32,774 bases of DNA from CAYVQU01 sp964453155 (GTDB lineage Bacteria > Chloroflexota > Anaerolineae > Anaerolineales > UBA11858): assembly GCA_964453155.1 (NCBI GenBank), contig CAYVQU010000046.1, positions 1 to 32,774 of the forward strand. Reading direction: 5' to 3'. Below are positions 26,076-32,773 of this stretch, one piece after another (positions within the stretch are counted from its first letter, which is position 1; every line of letters starts with the position of its first letter). Below the pieces are notes generated by a model, which was given only the letters and a program-made list of their open reading frames with translations, did not search any database and was not told the origin of the DNA. The position numbers were made by a program, and so were the translations under genes.

Positions 26076-27080
26076 ATGGATTGGAAAAAACAGACCGTTC
26101 TCGTCACTGGCGGTACCGGTTCATTTGGAAAGAAATTTGTCCGCATTATGTTGGACGAGTACCAACCGGCAAAGTTGATCATTTACAGCCGGGATGAACT
26201 CAAACAACATGAGATGCGAGTTGGCGGTTTTGATCACCTCAGTTTGCGGTATTTCATCGGCGATGTGCGCGATTTGCCCCGTTTACGCCGGGCGATGCAG
26301 GATGTGGACATTGTCGTTCACGCCGCGGCCCTCAAACAGGTCCCAGCCTGTGAATACAATCCGATGGAAGCCGTAAAAACCAATATTTTGGGCACCAGCA
26401 ACGTCGTCGATGCTGCCATCGATGCCCGGGTCAAGAAAGTTCTGGCTTTAAGTACAGATAAAGCCGTGACCCCTGTCAATTTGTACGGTGCCACCAAGCT
26501 GACTGCTGAAAAACTGGTTGTTGCCAGCAATGCCTATGCTGGAGATATGCAGACTCGTTTGAGCTGCGTCCGCTATGGCAATGTAGTCGGCAGCCGCGGC
26601 AGTGTGGTACCGATTTTCATCCGCCAGCGCGAGAACGGTAACAAATTAACCATCACGGACGAGCGTATGACCCGATTTTGGCTCTCATTGGATCAAGGTG
26701 TCCGTTTCGTGATTTCCAATATCGAACGCATGTACGGTGGGGAGGTGTTTGTCCCCAAAATCCCAAGCACCAAGATCACCGATTTGGCCCGGGTGGTAGC
26801 CCCAAGTGCCGAAATCGACATTGTGGGCATCCGCCCAGGCGAAAAGCTCCACGAAATGATGATCTCCCGCGATGAATCCCGCTCTACCATTGAATTGGAC
26901 GACCGCTTTGTCGTCGAACCCGAAGGTCACCTGTGGTTTCGCTACGATTGGACCCAAGAAGGTCAGCGCGTCCCCGACGGTTTCAAATACACCAGTGACA
27001 ACAATACCGATTGGCTTACCGACGATCAGATCAAAAAGTTGATTGAGCCGTTCGAAATTGCATATCGAGAAGGAAAGTAG
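26076..27080 (+). CDS. pseB: UDP-GlcNAc 4,6-dehydratase (inverting), PseB/FlaA1-like
   Basis: A 334-residue SDR of the PseB group, which converts UDP-GlcNAc to UDP-2-acetamido-2,6-dideoxy-L-arabino-4-hexulose, the first step to pseudaminic acid and some other amino sugars. GGTGSFG (12-18) binds NADP, SRDELKQHEM (38-47) is a family hallmark, and the catalytic set is Asp128/Lys129 in STDKA with Tyr137 and Lys141, spaced as in FlaA1. GGAG at 26067-26070 supports the ATG at 26076. The gene is followed by a reductase and a NeuB-like synthase. A CapD-like role toward another acetamido sugar is the alternative. Confidence 0.85.
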   Translation: MDWKKQTVLVTGGTGSFGKKFVRIMLDEYQPAKLIIYSRDELKQHEMRVGGFDHLSLRYFIGDVRDLPRLRRAMQDVDIVVHAAALKQVPACEYNPMEAVKTNILGTSNVVDAAIDARVKKVLALSTDKAVTPVNLYGATKLTAEKLVVASNAYAGDMQTRLSCVRYGNVVGSRGSVVPIFIRQRENGNKLTITDERMTRFWLSLDQGVRFVISNIERMYGGEVFVPKIPSTKITDLARVVAPSAEIDIVGIRPGEKLHEMMISRDESRSTIELDDRFVVEPEGHLWFRYDWTQEGQRVPDGFKYTSDNNTDWLTDDQIKKLIEPFEIAYREGK

Positions 27081-27085
27081 AATAT

Positions 27086-27145
27086 GTGCGAAGTGCGACG
27101 TACTATGTGCGCCAAATTCCACACTTCGAACCTCGCACTTCGCAC
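27086..27145. repeat. 13-bp perfect inverted repeat GTGCGAAGTGCGA
   Basis: GTGCGAAGTGCGA (27086-27098) is the exact reverse complement of TCGCACTTCGCAC (27133-27145). The 34-base loop holds more related words (TGTGCG, CACTTCGAA). It starts five bases after the upstream stop. A T5 run lies at 27152-27156, but six bases beyond the stem; an alternative pairing of AAGTGCG (27091-27097) with CGCACTT (27147-27153) would abut it, so weak attenuation is possible. Confidence 0.75.
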
Positions 27146-27161
27146 CCGCACTTTTTAACTA

Positions 27162-28082
27162 ATGCGCATCCTTATTACGGGTGCCAGCGGACTTTTGGGC
27201 CTCAATCTAGCCCTGGAAGCCGCCGAACAGCATACGGTTTATGGACAAGTTAATAGCAATGCCATCCAAACGGATGCCTTTACTGTCCTGACAGCCGATT
27301 TGCTAAAATCCGGTGCAGTGGAGCAGTTGCTCGCTGAGAGTCGACCTGATTGGGTCATCCATTGTGCCGCCCTGGCCAACCTGGAAGCTTGTGAAAAAGA
27401 TCCAGAACTGGCCAAGGAAATGAATACCGAAGTACCCCGCCAACTGGCCGCAGCATGTCGGCAGGGCGGAGCGCGTCTGATTCATGTCTCGACGGATGCG
27501 GTATTCGATGGAGTCGCCGGCGGTTACACTGAAGAAGACGAACCCAATCCGCTCAGTACCTACGCCCACACGAAACTAGCAGCCGAATACGCCGTCGCAG
27601 ACGCCTATCCTGACGCGATTATCGCCCGCGTCAATTTGTTTGGGTGGAGTCCTTCAGGGCGCCGAAGCTTGTCGGAATTTTTCGTCAATAATTTGATGGC
27701 TGAAAATTCCATCATGGGGTTCACAGATGTTAATTTTTGTCCGCTATTGGTGAACGATATCGCAGGAATTTTCCTGTCAATGCTCGATCAGGGTTTGGCC
27801 GGCCTTTATCATGTCCTCAGCAGCGACCAGATGAGCAAATACGAATTCGGTGTTGAAATTGCCCGCCGATTTGGGCTAAATCCAGATTTAATTGCACCCA
27901 AATCGGTATCTGAAGCCGGTCTGGCCGCGGCCCGATCGCCCAACTTGACTCTCAAGGTCGATAAACTTATCCACGCTTTAGGACAAACTCCCCCCACAAT
28001 ATCCACCGGAATTGAACGGTTTTATACACTTTATCAACAGGGTTATCCACAGTTTGTACAGCGGTTAGCCCTTAGCAGTTAG
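27162..28082 (+). CDS. RmlD-like nucleotide-sugar reductase (SDR)
   Basis: A 306-residue protein of the dTDP-4-dehydrorhamnose reductase group. GASGLLG (7-13) binds the cofactor, VSTDAVFDG (109-117) and Tyr134/Lys138 form the active site. Between a PseB-like dehydratase and a NeuB-like synthase it more likely reduces the 4-keto group of a UDP-acetamido sugar than makes dTDP-rhamnose, because no RmlA, RmlB or RmlC gene is in the window. The substrate is inferred from context. No ribosome site is seen; the spacer is taken up by the inverted repeat. Its last codons and stop lie within the next element. Confidence 0.8.
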   Translation: MRILITGASGLLGLNLALEAAEQHTVYGQVNSNAIQTDAFTVLTADLLKSGAVEQLLAESRPDWVIHCAALANLEACEKDPELAKEMNTEVPRQLAAACRQGGARLIHVSTDAVFDGVAGGYTEEDEPNPLSTYAHTKLAAEYAVADAYPDAIIARVNLFGWSPSGRRSLSEFFVNNLMAENSIMGFTDVNFCPLLVNDIAGIFLSMLDQGLAGLYHVLSSDQMSKYEFGVEIARRFGLNPDLIAPKSVSEAGLAAARSPNLTLKVDKLIHALGQTPPTISTGIERFYTLYQQGYPQFVQRLALSS

Positions 28083-28106
28083 CTAATAGCTGTCAGCGTA
28101 CTGCTA
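28073..28106. repeat. Inverted repeat of TAGCAGT/ACTGCTA words
   Basis: TAGCAGT (28073-28079) faces ACTGCTA (28100-28106), and the centre holds TAGCTAATAGCTG. The left arm is inside the 3' end of the upstream gene, whose stop TAG is at 28080-28082, so its last residues are encoded by the element. AGGAGG of the next gene follows at 28117-28122. Confidence 0.55.
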
Positions 28107-28128
28107 TCTGTTGCCCAGGAGGTTCATG

Positions 28129-29211
28129 ATGTCCATTCCCGCTCCCGAAATCACAATTGCTGATCGGAAAGTTGGCCTTAATCATCCCACCTATTTCATC
28201 GCTGATATTGCTGCCAATCACGATGGCGATTTGGAACGCGCCAAACAACTCATTCGATTGGCGAAAGATGCCGGGGCCGAGGCGGCTAAATTTCAGAACT
28301 TCCGGGCTCCGAAAATTGTGTCCGATTATGGTTTCAAAGCCTTGGGCGGACAGCAATCTCATCAAGCGGAGTGGAGAAAGTCGGTATTTGAAGTGTATGA
28401 TGATGCCGCGGTACCCTTCGAGTGGACGCCGATCCTGAAAGCAGAATGCGACAAAGTTGGCATTCATTATTACTCATCCCCCTATGATTATGAAGCGATT
28501 GAGATGCTCAATGACTATGTCCCAGCATATAAAGCTGGATCGGGGTTGATGTCTTGGCCCGACGCGCTGGTCCGAATGGCGAGTTTGGGTAAACCGATTT
28601 TGGTTGCTACGGGGGCCGCTGATATGGCCGACGTGGTGCGGGCGATGCGAGCAGTTAGTGCTGTGAATGATCAGGTAGTCTTAATGCAATGCAATACTAA
28701 TTACACTGCCGCCGACAGCAATTACGATCATCTCAATATCAATGTGCTTAAAACCTATGCAGCTATGTTTCCGAACGTCGTGATTGGACTTTCGGATCAC
28801 ACTCACAGCCCGGCCCCGGTGGTCGGCGCAGTGGCCCTGGGCGCGCGGGTTATCGAGCGCCACTTCACCGATAGCAACGACCGCGAAGGTCCTGACCATA
28901 AATTCGCCATGAATCCCGAGAATTGGGCCGAAATGGTCCATCAGGTTCGGACTCTGGAAAGAACTTTGGGCTCCCCCGACAAATTTGTCACTGACAGCGA
29001 GAAAGAAACCTACGTGCTACAGCGCCGCTGTTTGCGGGCGGCCCGCGATATCAAAGCTGGGGAAATATTCACCGCAGATGTGGTTGAACCCCTCCGCCCA
29101 GCCGCAGCTGGGGCGATGATGCCCTGGGAAGTTGATGATCTGGTCGGGAAAAAGGCTCTGATCGATATGCCGTATGGAATGGATATTCGTTGGGAGAATG
29201 TGGGGCAGTAA
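28129..29211 (+). CDS. neuB: NeuB/PseI-like nonulosonate synthase
   Basis: A 360-residue TIM-barrel synthase with a C-terminal SAF domain. This family condenses phosphoenolpyruvate with a six-carbon amino sugar to give sialic, legionaminic or pseudaminic acid. Visible motifs are ADIAANHDG (25-33), KFQ (54-56), SSPYD (116-120), GLSDHT (220-225), ERHFT (243-247) and GPDH (254-257); the SAF domain covers about 295-358. I choose the ATG at 28129, six bases after AGGAGG (28117-28122); 28126 is possible but too close. Which nonulosonate is made cannot be fixed. The early motif (ADIAANHDG instead of AEIGINHNG) and LMQCNTNYTA mark a divergent branch. Confidence 0.82.
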   Translation: MSIPAPEITIADRKVGLNHPTYFIADIAANHDGDLERAKQLIRLAKDAGAEAAKFQNFRAPKIVSDYGFKALGGQQSHQAEWRKSVFEVYDDAAVPFEWTPILKAECDKVGIHYYSSPYDYEAIEMLNDYVPAYKAGSGLMSWPDALVRMASLGKPILVATGAADMADVVRAMRAVSAVNDQVVLMQCNTNYTAADSNYDHLNINVLKTYAAMFPNVVIGLSDHTHSPAPVVGAVALGARVIERHFTDSNDREGPDHKFAMNPENWAEMVHQVRTLERTLGSPDKFVTDSEKETYVLQRRCLRAARDIKAGEIFTADVVEPLRPAAAGAMMPWEVDDLVGKKALIDMPYGMDIRWENVGQ

Positions 29212-29253
29212 GTGCGATGTACCACGTGCGATGTGCGGGGGGGCGAAGTGCGA
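29212..29253. repeat. Left arm of a split GTGCGA element
   Basis: GTGCGATGT (29212-29220) and GTGCGATGTGCG (29226-29237) are direct repeats, followed by GCGAAGTGCGA (29243-29253). The last word pairs, with one G-U in RNA, with TCGTACTTCGC at 29650-29660 on the far side of the small gene at 29268. The arm starts right after the TAA stop of the synthase gene. Confidence 0.6.
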
Positions 29254-29267
29254 AACAGGAGTGGGAA

Positions 29268-29633
29268 ATGGGAATTCATGAATTTGAAGATATTCGGGCT
29301 TGGCAAGCAGCCCGAGTATTGGTACGGATGATTTACAACCTAACGAAGAAAGATCCATTGGCAAGGGATTTTGGTCTTCGTGATCAACTTCAGAGAGCAG
29401 CAGTTTCGGCGATGACGAATATCGCGGAAGGTTTTGACTGCGAGTCTCATGCTGAATTTGCCCGTTTCTTAGGATACTCACGCCGCTCTGCGGTTGAAGT
29501 TCAATCTCTGCTCTATGCGACCCTCGATGTTGGTTATATCGATGATAGTACTTTCCAAACACATTACGAGCAAGCCAACAAAGTAAAAGCCATGGTCAGT
29601 GCCTTCAAACGATCCCTGACCAAACAGAATTAA
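29268..29633 (+). CDS. Four-helix-bundle protein of the S23/23S-rRNA-intervening-sequence family
   Basis: A 121-residue protein. The ATG at 29268 is chosen because AGGAG lies at 29257-29261 with a 6-base spacer and gives the usual family length; upstream in-frame starts would read through the repeat arm. Landmarks are FEDIRAWQAARVL (4-16), LRDQLQRAAVSAMTNIAEGF (about 39-58), EFARFLGYSRRSAVEVQSLL (about 65-84) and GYIDD. Relatives are encoded in intervening sequences of 23S rRNA genes, and Avd of diversity-generating retroelements has the same fold. It has no evident role in sugar metabolism and is the odd one out here. It is flanked on both sides by GTGCGA-type arms in inverted orientation. 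Confidence 0.85.
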   Translation: MGIHEFEDIRAWQAARVLVRMIYNLTKKDPLARDFGLRDQLQRAAVSAMTNIAEGFDCESHAEFARFLGYSRRSAVEVQSLLYATLDVGYIDDSTFQTHYEQANKVKAMVSAFKRSLTKQN

Positions 29634-29662
29634 CCTCGCACTCCGTACTTCGTACTTCGCAC
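29634..29662. repeat. Right arm of the split GTGCGA element
   Basis: TCGCACTCCG (29636-29645), TACTTCG and TCGTACTTCGC (29650-29660) form a pyrimidine-rich run that is the inverse of the left arm at 29212-29253. ACTTCGCAC (29654-29662) is shared with the right arm of the element at 27133-27145. It fills the whole gap from the TAA of the four-helix gene to the next ATG. Confidence 0.6.
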
Positions 29663-30775
29663 ATGAAAATTCTTTATTTCTCCCGCGATTACACCACCCA
29701 CGACCATCGCTTTCTCTCGGCATTAGCCCAGACAGAGCATGAAATTGGTTTTCTGCAATTAGAGCGCCGGGGACATGCTCTTGAAGATCGGGCTTTACCG
29801 CCGGAAATTCAGTTGATCCCGTGGGTGGGCGGGCAAGCCCCAGCCAAATTTCGCGACGGTTTGCGGTTGGTTGCCGGTCTAAGAAAAGTGATCCGCGACT
29901 TTCAACCCGACTTGATTCAGGCGGGACCCATTCAAAGGTCAGCTTTTCTGGCCGCCCTGACGGGATTTCGCCCGTTGGTGACAATGTCCTGGGGTTATGA
30001 TTTGTTGATGGATGTCCACAACGGTCGCGGTTGGGAGTGGGCCACCCGTTTAACGCTCAAAAATAGTGCTGCCCTGGTCGGTGATTGTGACACCATTCGT
30101 AATTTAGCCATTAACTATGGCATGAACCCCAGTCGCATCATCACATTTCCCTGGGGCGCGAATATTCAGAAATACTCGCCCCGCACTTCGCACCCCGAAC
30201 TCCGCACTCGCCTAGGCTGGGATGCTGACAAGTTTGTCATCCTTTCGACCCGGGGTTGGTCCGAACTTTATGGGGTTGAAGATTTGGCCCGGGCATTTGT
30301 GATATTAGCTCGCAAATATCCCGAGTTGCGTCTGCTGATGTTGGGGAATGGGCCATTGGCCCCGCGAATTCGGAAAATTTTCCAGCAGGGTGGCGTACAA
30401 GATTACGTCCATTTTCCCGGACAAATTTCCCAAGAGAATTTACCCGATTATTATCGGGCTGCGGATTTGTATATTAGCACTTCTCACTCAGATGGAACTT
30501 CGATATCTTTGCTTGAAGCCTTAGCTTCTGGTCTCCCGGTTTTGTTGACGGATATCCCCGGGAATCAGGAGTGGATCGATGAACCTGGAAAAGTGGGGTG
30601 GCTGTTCAAAGATGGGGCCGTTGATTCCCTCGTTGCCGGAATCACCCACGCGGTCGAAAATCGGGACCAGTTACCTGCTATGGGCCGCGCGGCCCGTCAA
30701 TTGGCCGAAACCCGCGGCAACTGGGAAACGAATTTCCAAAAATTGTTTACAGCTTACGAACTCGCGCTCGCATGA
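29663..30775 (+). CDS. Glycosyltransferase family 4 (GT-B fold)
   Basis: A 370-residue GT-B enzyme. The N-terminal domain includes QAGPIQRSAF (about 92-101) and TMSWGYDLLMD (about 107-117). The C-terminal donor domain has ILSTRGWSELYGV (about 192-204), GNGPLAPRI and SHSDGTSISLLEALASGLPVLL (about 274-295) containing the EX7E-type region. Its job would be one sugar-transfer step of glycan assembly. The next gene starts inside its end (ATGA at 30772-30775). Oddly, residues about 173-184 between the two domains are encoded by GCACTTCGCACC-type words identical to those of the intergenic elements. Confidence 0.83.
   Translation: MKILYFSRDYTTHDHRFLSALAQTEHEIGFLQLERRGHALEDRALPPEIQLIPWVGGQAPAKFRDGLRLVAGLRKVIRDFQPDLIQAGPIQRSAFLAALTGFRPLVTMSWGYDLLMDVHNGRGWEWATRLTLKNSAALVGDCDTIRNLAINYGMNPSRIITFPWGANIQKYSPRTSHPELRTRLGWDADKFVILSTRGWSELYGVEDLARAFVILARKYPELRLLMLGNGPLAPRIRKIFQQGGVQDYVHFPGQISQENLPDYYRAADLYISTSHSDGTSISLLEALASGLPVLLTDIPGNQEWIDEPGKVGWLFKDGAVDSLVAGITHAVENRDQLPAMGRAARQLAETRGNWETNFQKLFTAYELALA
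30180..30213. repeat. Intergenic-element words inside the GT4 coding region
   Basis: This stretch consists of repeated CGCACTTCG, CCGAACTCCG and CGCACTCGC words. The 14-mer CGCACTTCGCACCC at 30182-30195 is identical to 27134-27147 in the gap after pseB. It is kept in frame and encodes part of the variable linker between the two GT-B domains. Confidence 0.6.
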
Positions 30776-31605
30776 TCGTTCTATCTCATTTTCAAGCAAA
30801 AAAAATAATCGCTGCCAGAGATCAATCTCCATCCATCGAAATCTCTCCTGATTTAGGAAAATCGAATAGTCTTGTATCCTTGAATGCTGTTGGTTGCGAT
30901 TTTGGTACCGAAACTTTATCATGGGATCAGGCCGCGGAGATTACCGCAAATGAGAACAAATGCTACCTCCTGGTAGACGGCGAAATCGATAGCATTCAAT
31001 CCTTCTCGGAGACTTTTGGCCGCGTTTACTCCCTTTATCCCACTGAATCGGCCCCGACGATGTTGGTCTCGGGCCTGCCCATGCACCGGATTAAAGACAC
31101 TAATCCCTGGCGGGATACCCAAGAGAAAATTAAGGCCTTTGGTCGTGTCAGTGGACAGGTTTTAGATACCACGACAGGATTGGGATATACAGCCATTTTA
31201 GCCACCGAAATTGCTGAGCAGATCACGACGGTCGAACTCGATCCTGCTGCCCAAGAAATCGCCCGCAACAATCCCTGGTCTCAGGACTTGTTCTCAAATC
31301 CTAAGATCAAGCAAGTCATGGGTGACTCCAATGATGTCATCGAAGATTTTGATGCCGAATCATTTTCCGGGATTATCCACGACCCACCGATGTTCAGCCT
31401 GGGGGGAGAGTTGTATTCACTTGAATTCTATCGGCAAGCTTTTCGGGTTTTGAAACCCAACGGCCGGATGTTTCATTACATTGGAAACCCCGAGAGCAAA
31501 TCCGGGGGGCGGATAACCGCCGGGGTCGTCAAACGCCTGAAACAGGCTGGATTTTCTCGGGTGCAGCCCAAGCCGCACGCCTTTGGGGTCTTGGCGTTGA
31601 AATGA
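30772..31605 (+). CDS. Methyltransferase-fold protein resembling archaeal COG2521 proteins
   Basis: A 277-residue protein. Residues about 1-110 form an N-terminal part I do not recognise. The Rossmann domain has VLDTTTGLGYTA (130-141), TVELDP (153-158), NPWS (167-170), HDPPMFS (203-209) and GGELYSLEFY (211-220), the order and wording I associate with the archaeal predicted methyltransferases of COG2521. The DPP motif recalls the (N/D)PP(Y/F) of enzymes that methylate amino groups. Its start overlaps the GT4 stop as ATGA. Substrate is unknown; a sugar amine or an RNA base are both possible. It precedes a small Cys-rich protein that may be a partner. Confidence 0.65.
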   Translation: MIVLSHFQAKKIIAARDQSPSIEISPDLGKSNSLVSLNAVGCDFGTETLSWDQAAEITANENKCYLLVDGEIDSIQSFSETFGRVYSLYPTESAPTMLVSGLPMHRIKDTNPWRDTQEKIKAFGRVSGQVLDTTTGLGYTAILATEIAEQITTVELDPAAQEIARNNPWSQDLFSNPKIKQVMGDSNDVIEDFDAESFSGIIHDPPMFSLGGELYSLEFYRQAFRVLKPNGRMFHYIGNPESKSGGRITAGVVKRLKQAGFSRVQPKPHAFGVLALK

Positions 31606-31620
31606 CGGCAGACAGAGGAA

Positions 31621-31660
31621 CGAAGACTGAAAATGTCCCGTCCTCCGACCCCGGTCTTCG
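31621..31660. repeat. Hairpin CGAAGAC/GTCTTCG in the gap before the Cys-rich gene
   Basis: CGAAGAC (31621-31627) and GTCTTCG (31654-31660) are perfect 7-bp complements, set in a gap (31606-31669) of GACAGAGG, CCGTCCTCCG and CGGTC words. The left side is purine-rich and the right side pyrimidine-rich, as in the other spacers. Confidence 0.5.
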
Positions 31661-31669
31661 GTCGTAAAT

Positions 31670-31900
31670 ATGTTGACCGTTAAGTGTGCCGCTTGCAAAC
31701 GCAAACTCTGGAAGTATGAGAAATTTGGCAAAGGCGAAGTCTTGCGTTGTTACAAGAGCCGCATCGAGCGCGAGTACGATTTTCAACGTCAGGGAAACAA
31801 AATTCTGTGCCTGTGCGGTAAGGAAATTGGGATCGATAAAGGCTCACATATCAAGATGATTAAAAAGGGTTTCATTTATTCAGGGAAGAAGCGCAACTGA
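31670..31900 (+). CDS. Small Cys-rich, probable zinc-ribbon protein
   Basis: A 76-residue basic protein. CAAC (Cys6, Cys9) and CLC (Cys47, Cys49) with Cys27 between them form a likely zinc site of ribbon type. The middle has EKFGKGEVLRCYKSRIE (17-33) and the end has YSGKKR. No ribosome site is seen. I do not know the function; the basic charge and zinc ribbon would suit nucleic-acid binding or a support role for the methyltransferase-like neighbour. The consistent + strand placement and the Cys pattern argue that it is a real gene. Confidence 0.65.
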   Translation: MLTVKCAACKRKLWKYEKFGKGEVLRCYKSRIEREYDFQRQGNKILCLCGKEIGIDKGSHIKMIKKGFIYSGKKRN

Positions 31901-31904
31901 TCGG

Positions 31905-31960
31905 TGACGGGAGACGGAAGACCTTAGATTCGTCCGTTTTCGATCTTCCGTCCTCAGTCA
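31905..31960. repeat. Hairpin GACGGAAGA/TCTTCCGTC before the acetyltransferase gene
   Basis: GACGGAAGA (31913-31921) and TCTTCCGTC (31944-31952) are a perfect 9-bp inverted repeat. Flanking words (TGACGGGA on the left, CCTCAGTCAGTC on the right) extend it imperfectly. It starts close behind the TGA at 31898-31900. The ribosome site GGAG (31967-31970) lies outside it. Confidence 0.65.
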
Positions 31961-31976
31961 GTCCACGGAGAAACAA

Positions 31977-32741
31977 ATGCTGACAAAAAATGATTTAGTT
32001 CGTGAATTCCAGGCAATCGGCTTGCAAGCTGGGGATACATTACTCGTCCATAGCTCTTACAAATCATTTGGTGGTGTTGCTGGTGGTCCACAGACCGTGA
32101 TTGATGCCTTTTTAGAAGTTATAGGTCCAGAAGGTACTCTAGTGATGCCGACGTTTAACTTTAACTTTTGCAAAGGCGAACCCTGGGATGTTCGTACGAC
32201 TCCCTCTCAAATGGGTGCGATGACCAACATGGTCCGCGAGCGACCGGATGCCAAACGGGTATTTCATCCGATCTATTCCTTTGCAATTGTGGGTAAGCAC
32301 GCTGAATTTATGACCAAAGACTGCTATAAGAGCAGTTACGAAAAAGACTCTGTTTTTGGCAAACTACAAGAAGTTGATGGCAAGATCATGGTTATCGGTC
32401 TGGCTTACAATGACAGCATGACCTTTTACCATCATGTCGAGGAACTTGAAGGGGTGGATTACCGTTATTTGAAAGATTTCACCGGGATGGTCACCGACGA
32501 AGATGGCAACACCTACGAAGATACTTTCCAGATGCTGGTGCGCGACATCGACCAGGGTGTGCATACCATGGTCGATCCGATGGGCGCCCTCATGGAAGAA
32601 GCTGGTGTCATCACCGTTCGTAAGATCGGCGAAGCTAAAGTTTCCCTGATGAATGCGGTCGAAGCCTACGAGTTCACCGCCCGTGAAATGCGACGGGATC
32701 CGAAATTGCTCTATTACATACTCATGTTACGCACCGAGTAG
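31977..32741 (+). CDS. AAC(3)-family N-acetyltransferase, probably acting on an amino sugar
   Basis: A 254-residue protein of the aminoglycoside 3-N-acetyltransferase fold, of usual length. Visible landmarks are LVHSSYKSFG (23-32), VAGGPQTV (34-41), VMPTFN (56-61), SQMGAM (77-82), FHPIYS (96-101) and HHVEE (152-156), with His and Glu residues at the sites expected for catalysis. Despite the family name, placement in a sugar locus next to a nonulosonate module points to acetyl-CoA-dependent N-acylation of a nucleotide amino sugar, not drug resistance. ATG at 31977 has GGAG at 31967-31970. The locus continues beyond it. Confidence 0.82.
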   Translation: MLTKNDLVREFQAIGLQAGDTLLVHSSYKSFGGVAGGPQTVIDAFLEVIGPEGTLVMPTFNFNFCKGEPWDVRTTPSQMGAMTNMVRERPDAKRVFHPIYSFAIVGKHAEFMTKDCYKSSYEKDSVFGKLQEVDGKIMVIGLAYNDSMTFYHHVEELEGVDYRYLKDFTGMVTDEDGNTYEDTFQMLVRDIDQGVHTMVDPMGALMEEAGVITVRKIGEAKVSLMNAVEAYEFTAREMRRDPKLLYYILMLRTE

Positions 32742-32765
32742 AGCGTAACGGGATAGAATCAGGTC

Positions 32766-32773
32766 AAGGAGGT
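32766..32773 (+). promoter_or_regulatory. Perfect Shine-Dalgarno of the next gene
   Basis: AAGGAGGT is a full match to the anti-Shine-Dalgarno sequence, 25 bases after the stop of the acetyltransferase gene. It implies that another + strand gene begins just outside the window. Confidence 0.6.

Noticed and set aside
27086..27156. Rho-independent terminator after the pseB-like gene
   Set aside because: The T5 run is six bases beyond the perfect stem and the next gene starts five bases later; I keep it as a spacer repeat with only possible attenuation.
29268..29633. Diversity-generating retroelement, because the four-helix protein resembles Avd
   Set aside because: No reverse transcriptase gene and no template/variable repeat pair are seen in the window.
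21194..31976. CRISPR array or single REP/MITE family in the spacers
   Set aside because: Words differ from gap to gap and are not regularly spaced, no cas gene is present, and no terminal repeats with target duplications are shared between gaps.
31977..32741. Aminoglycoside resistance gene
   Set aside because: The fold is AAC(3)-like, but the position in a sugar locus favours amino-sugar acylation; nothing suggests a resistance cassette.
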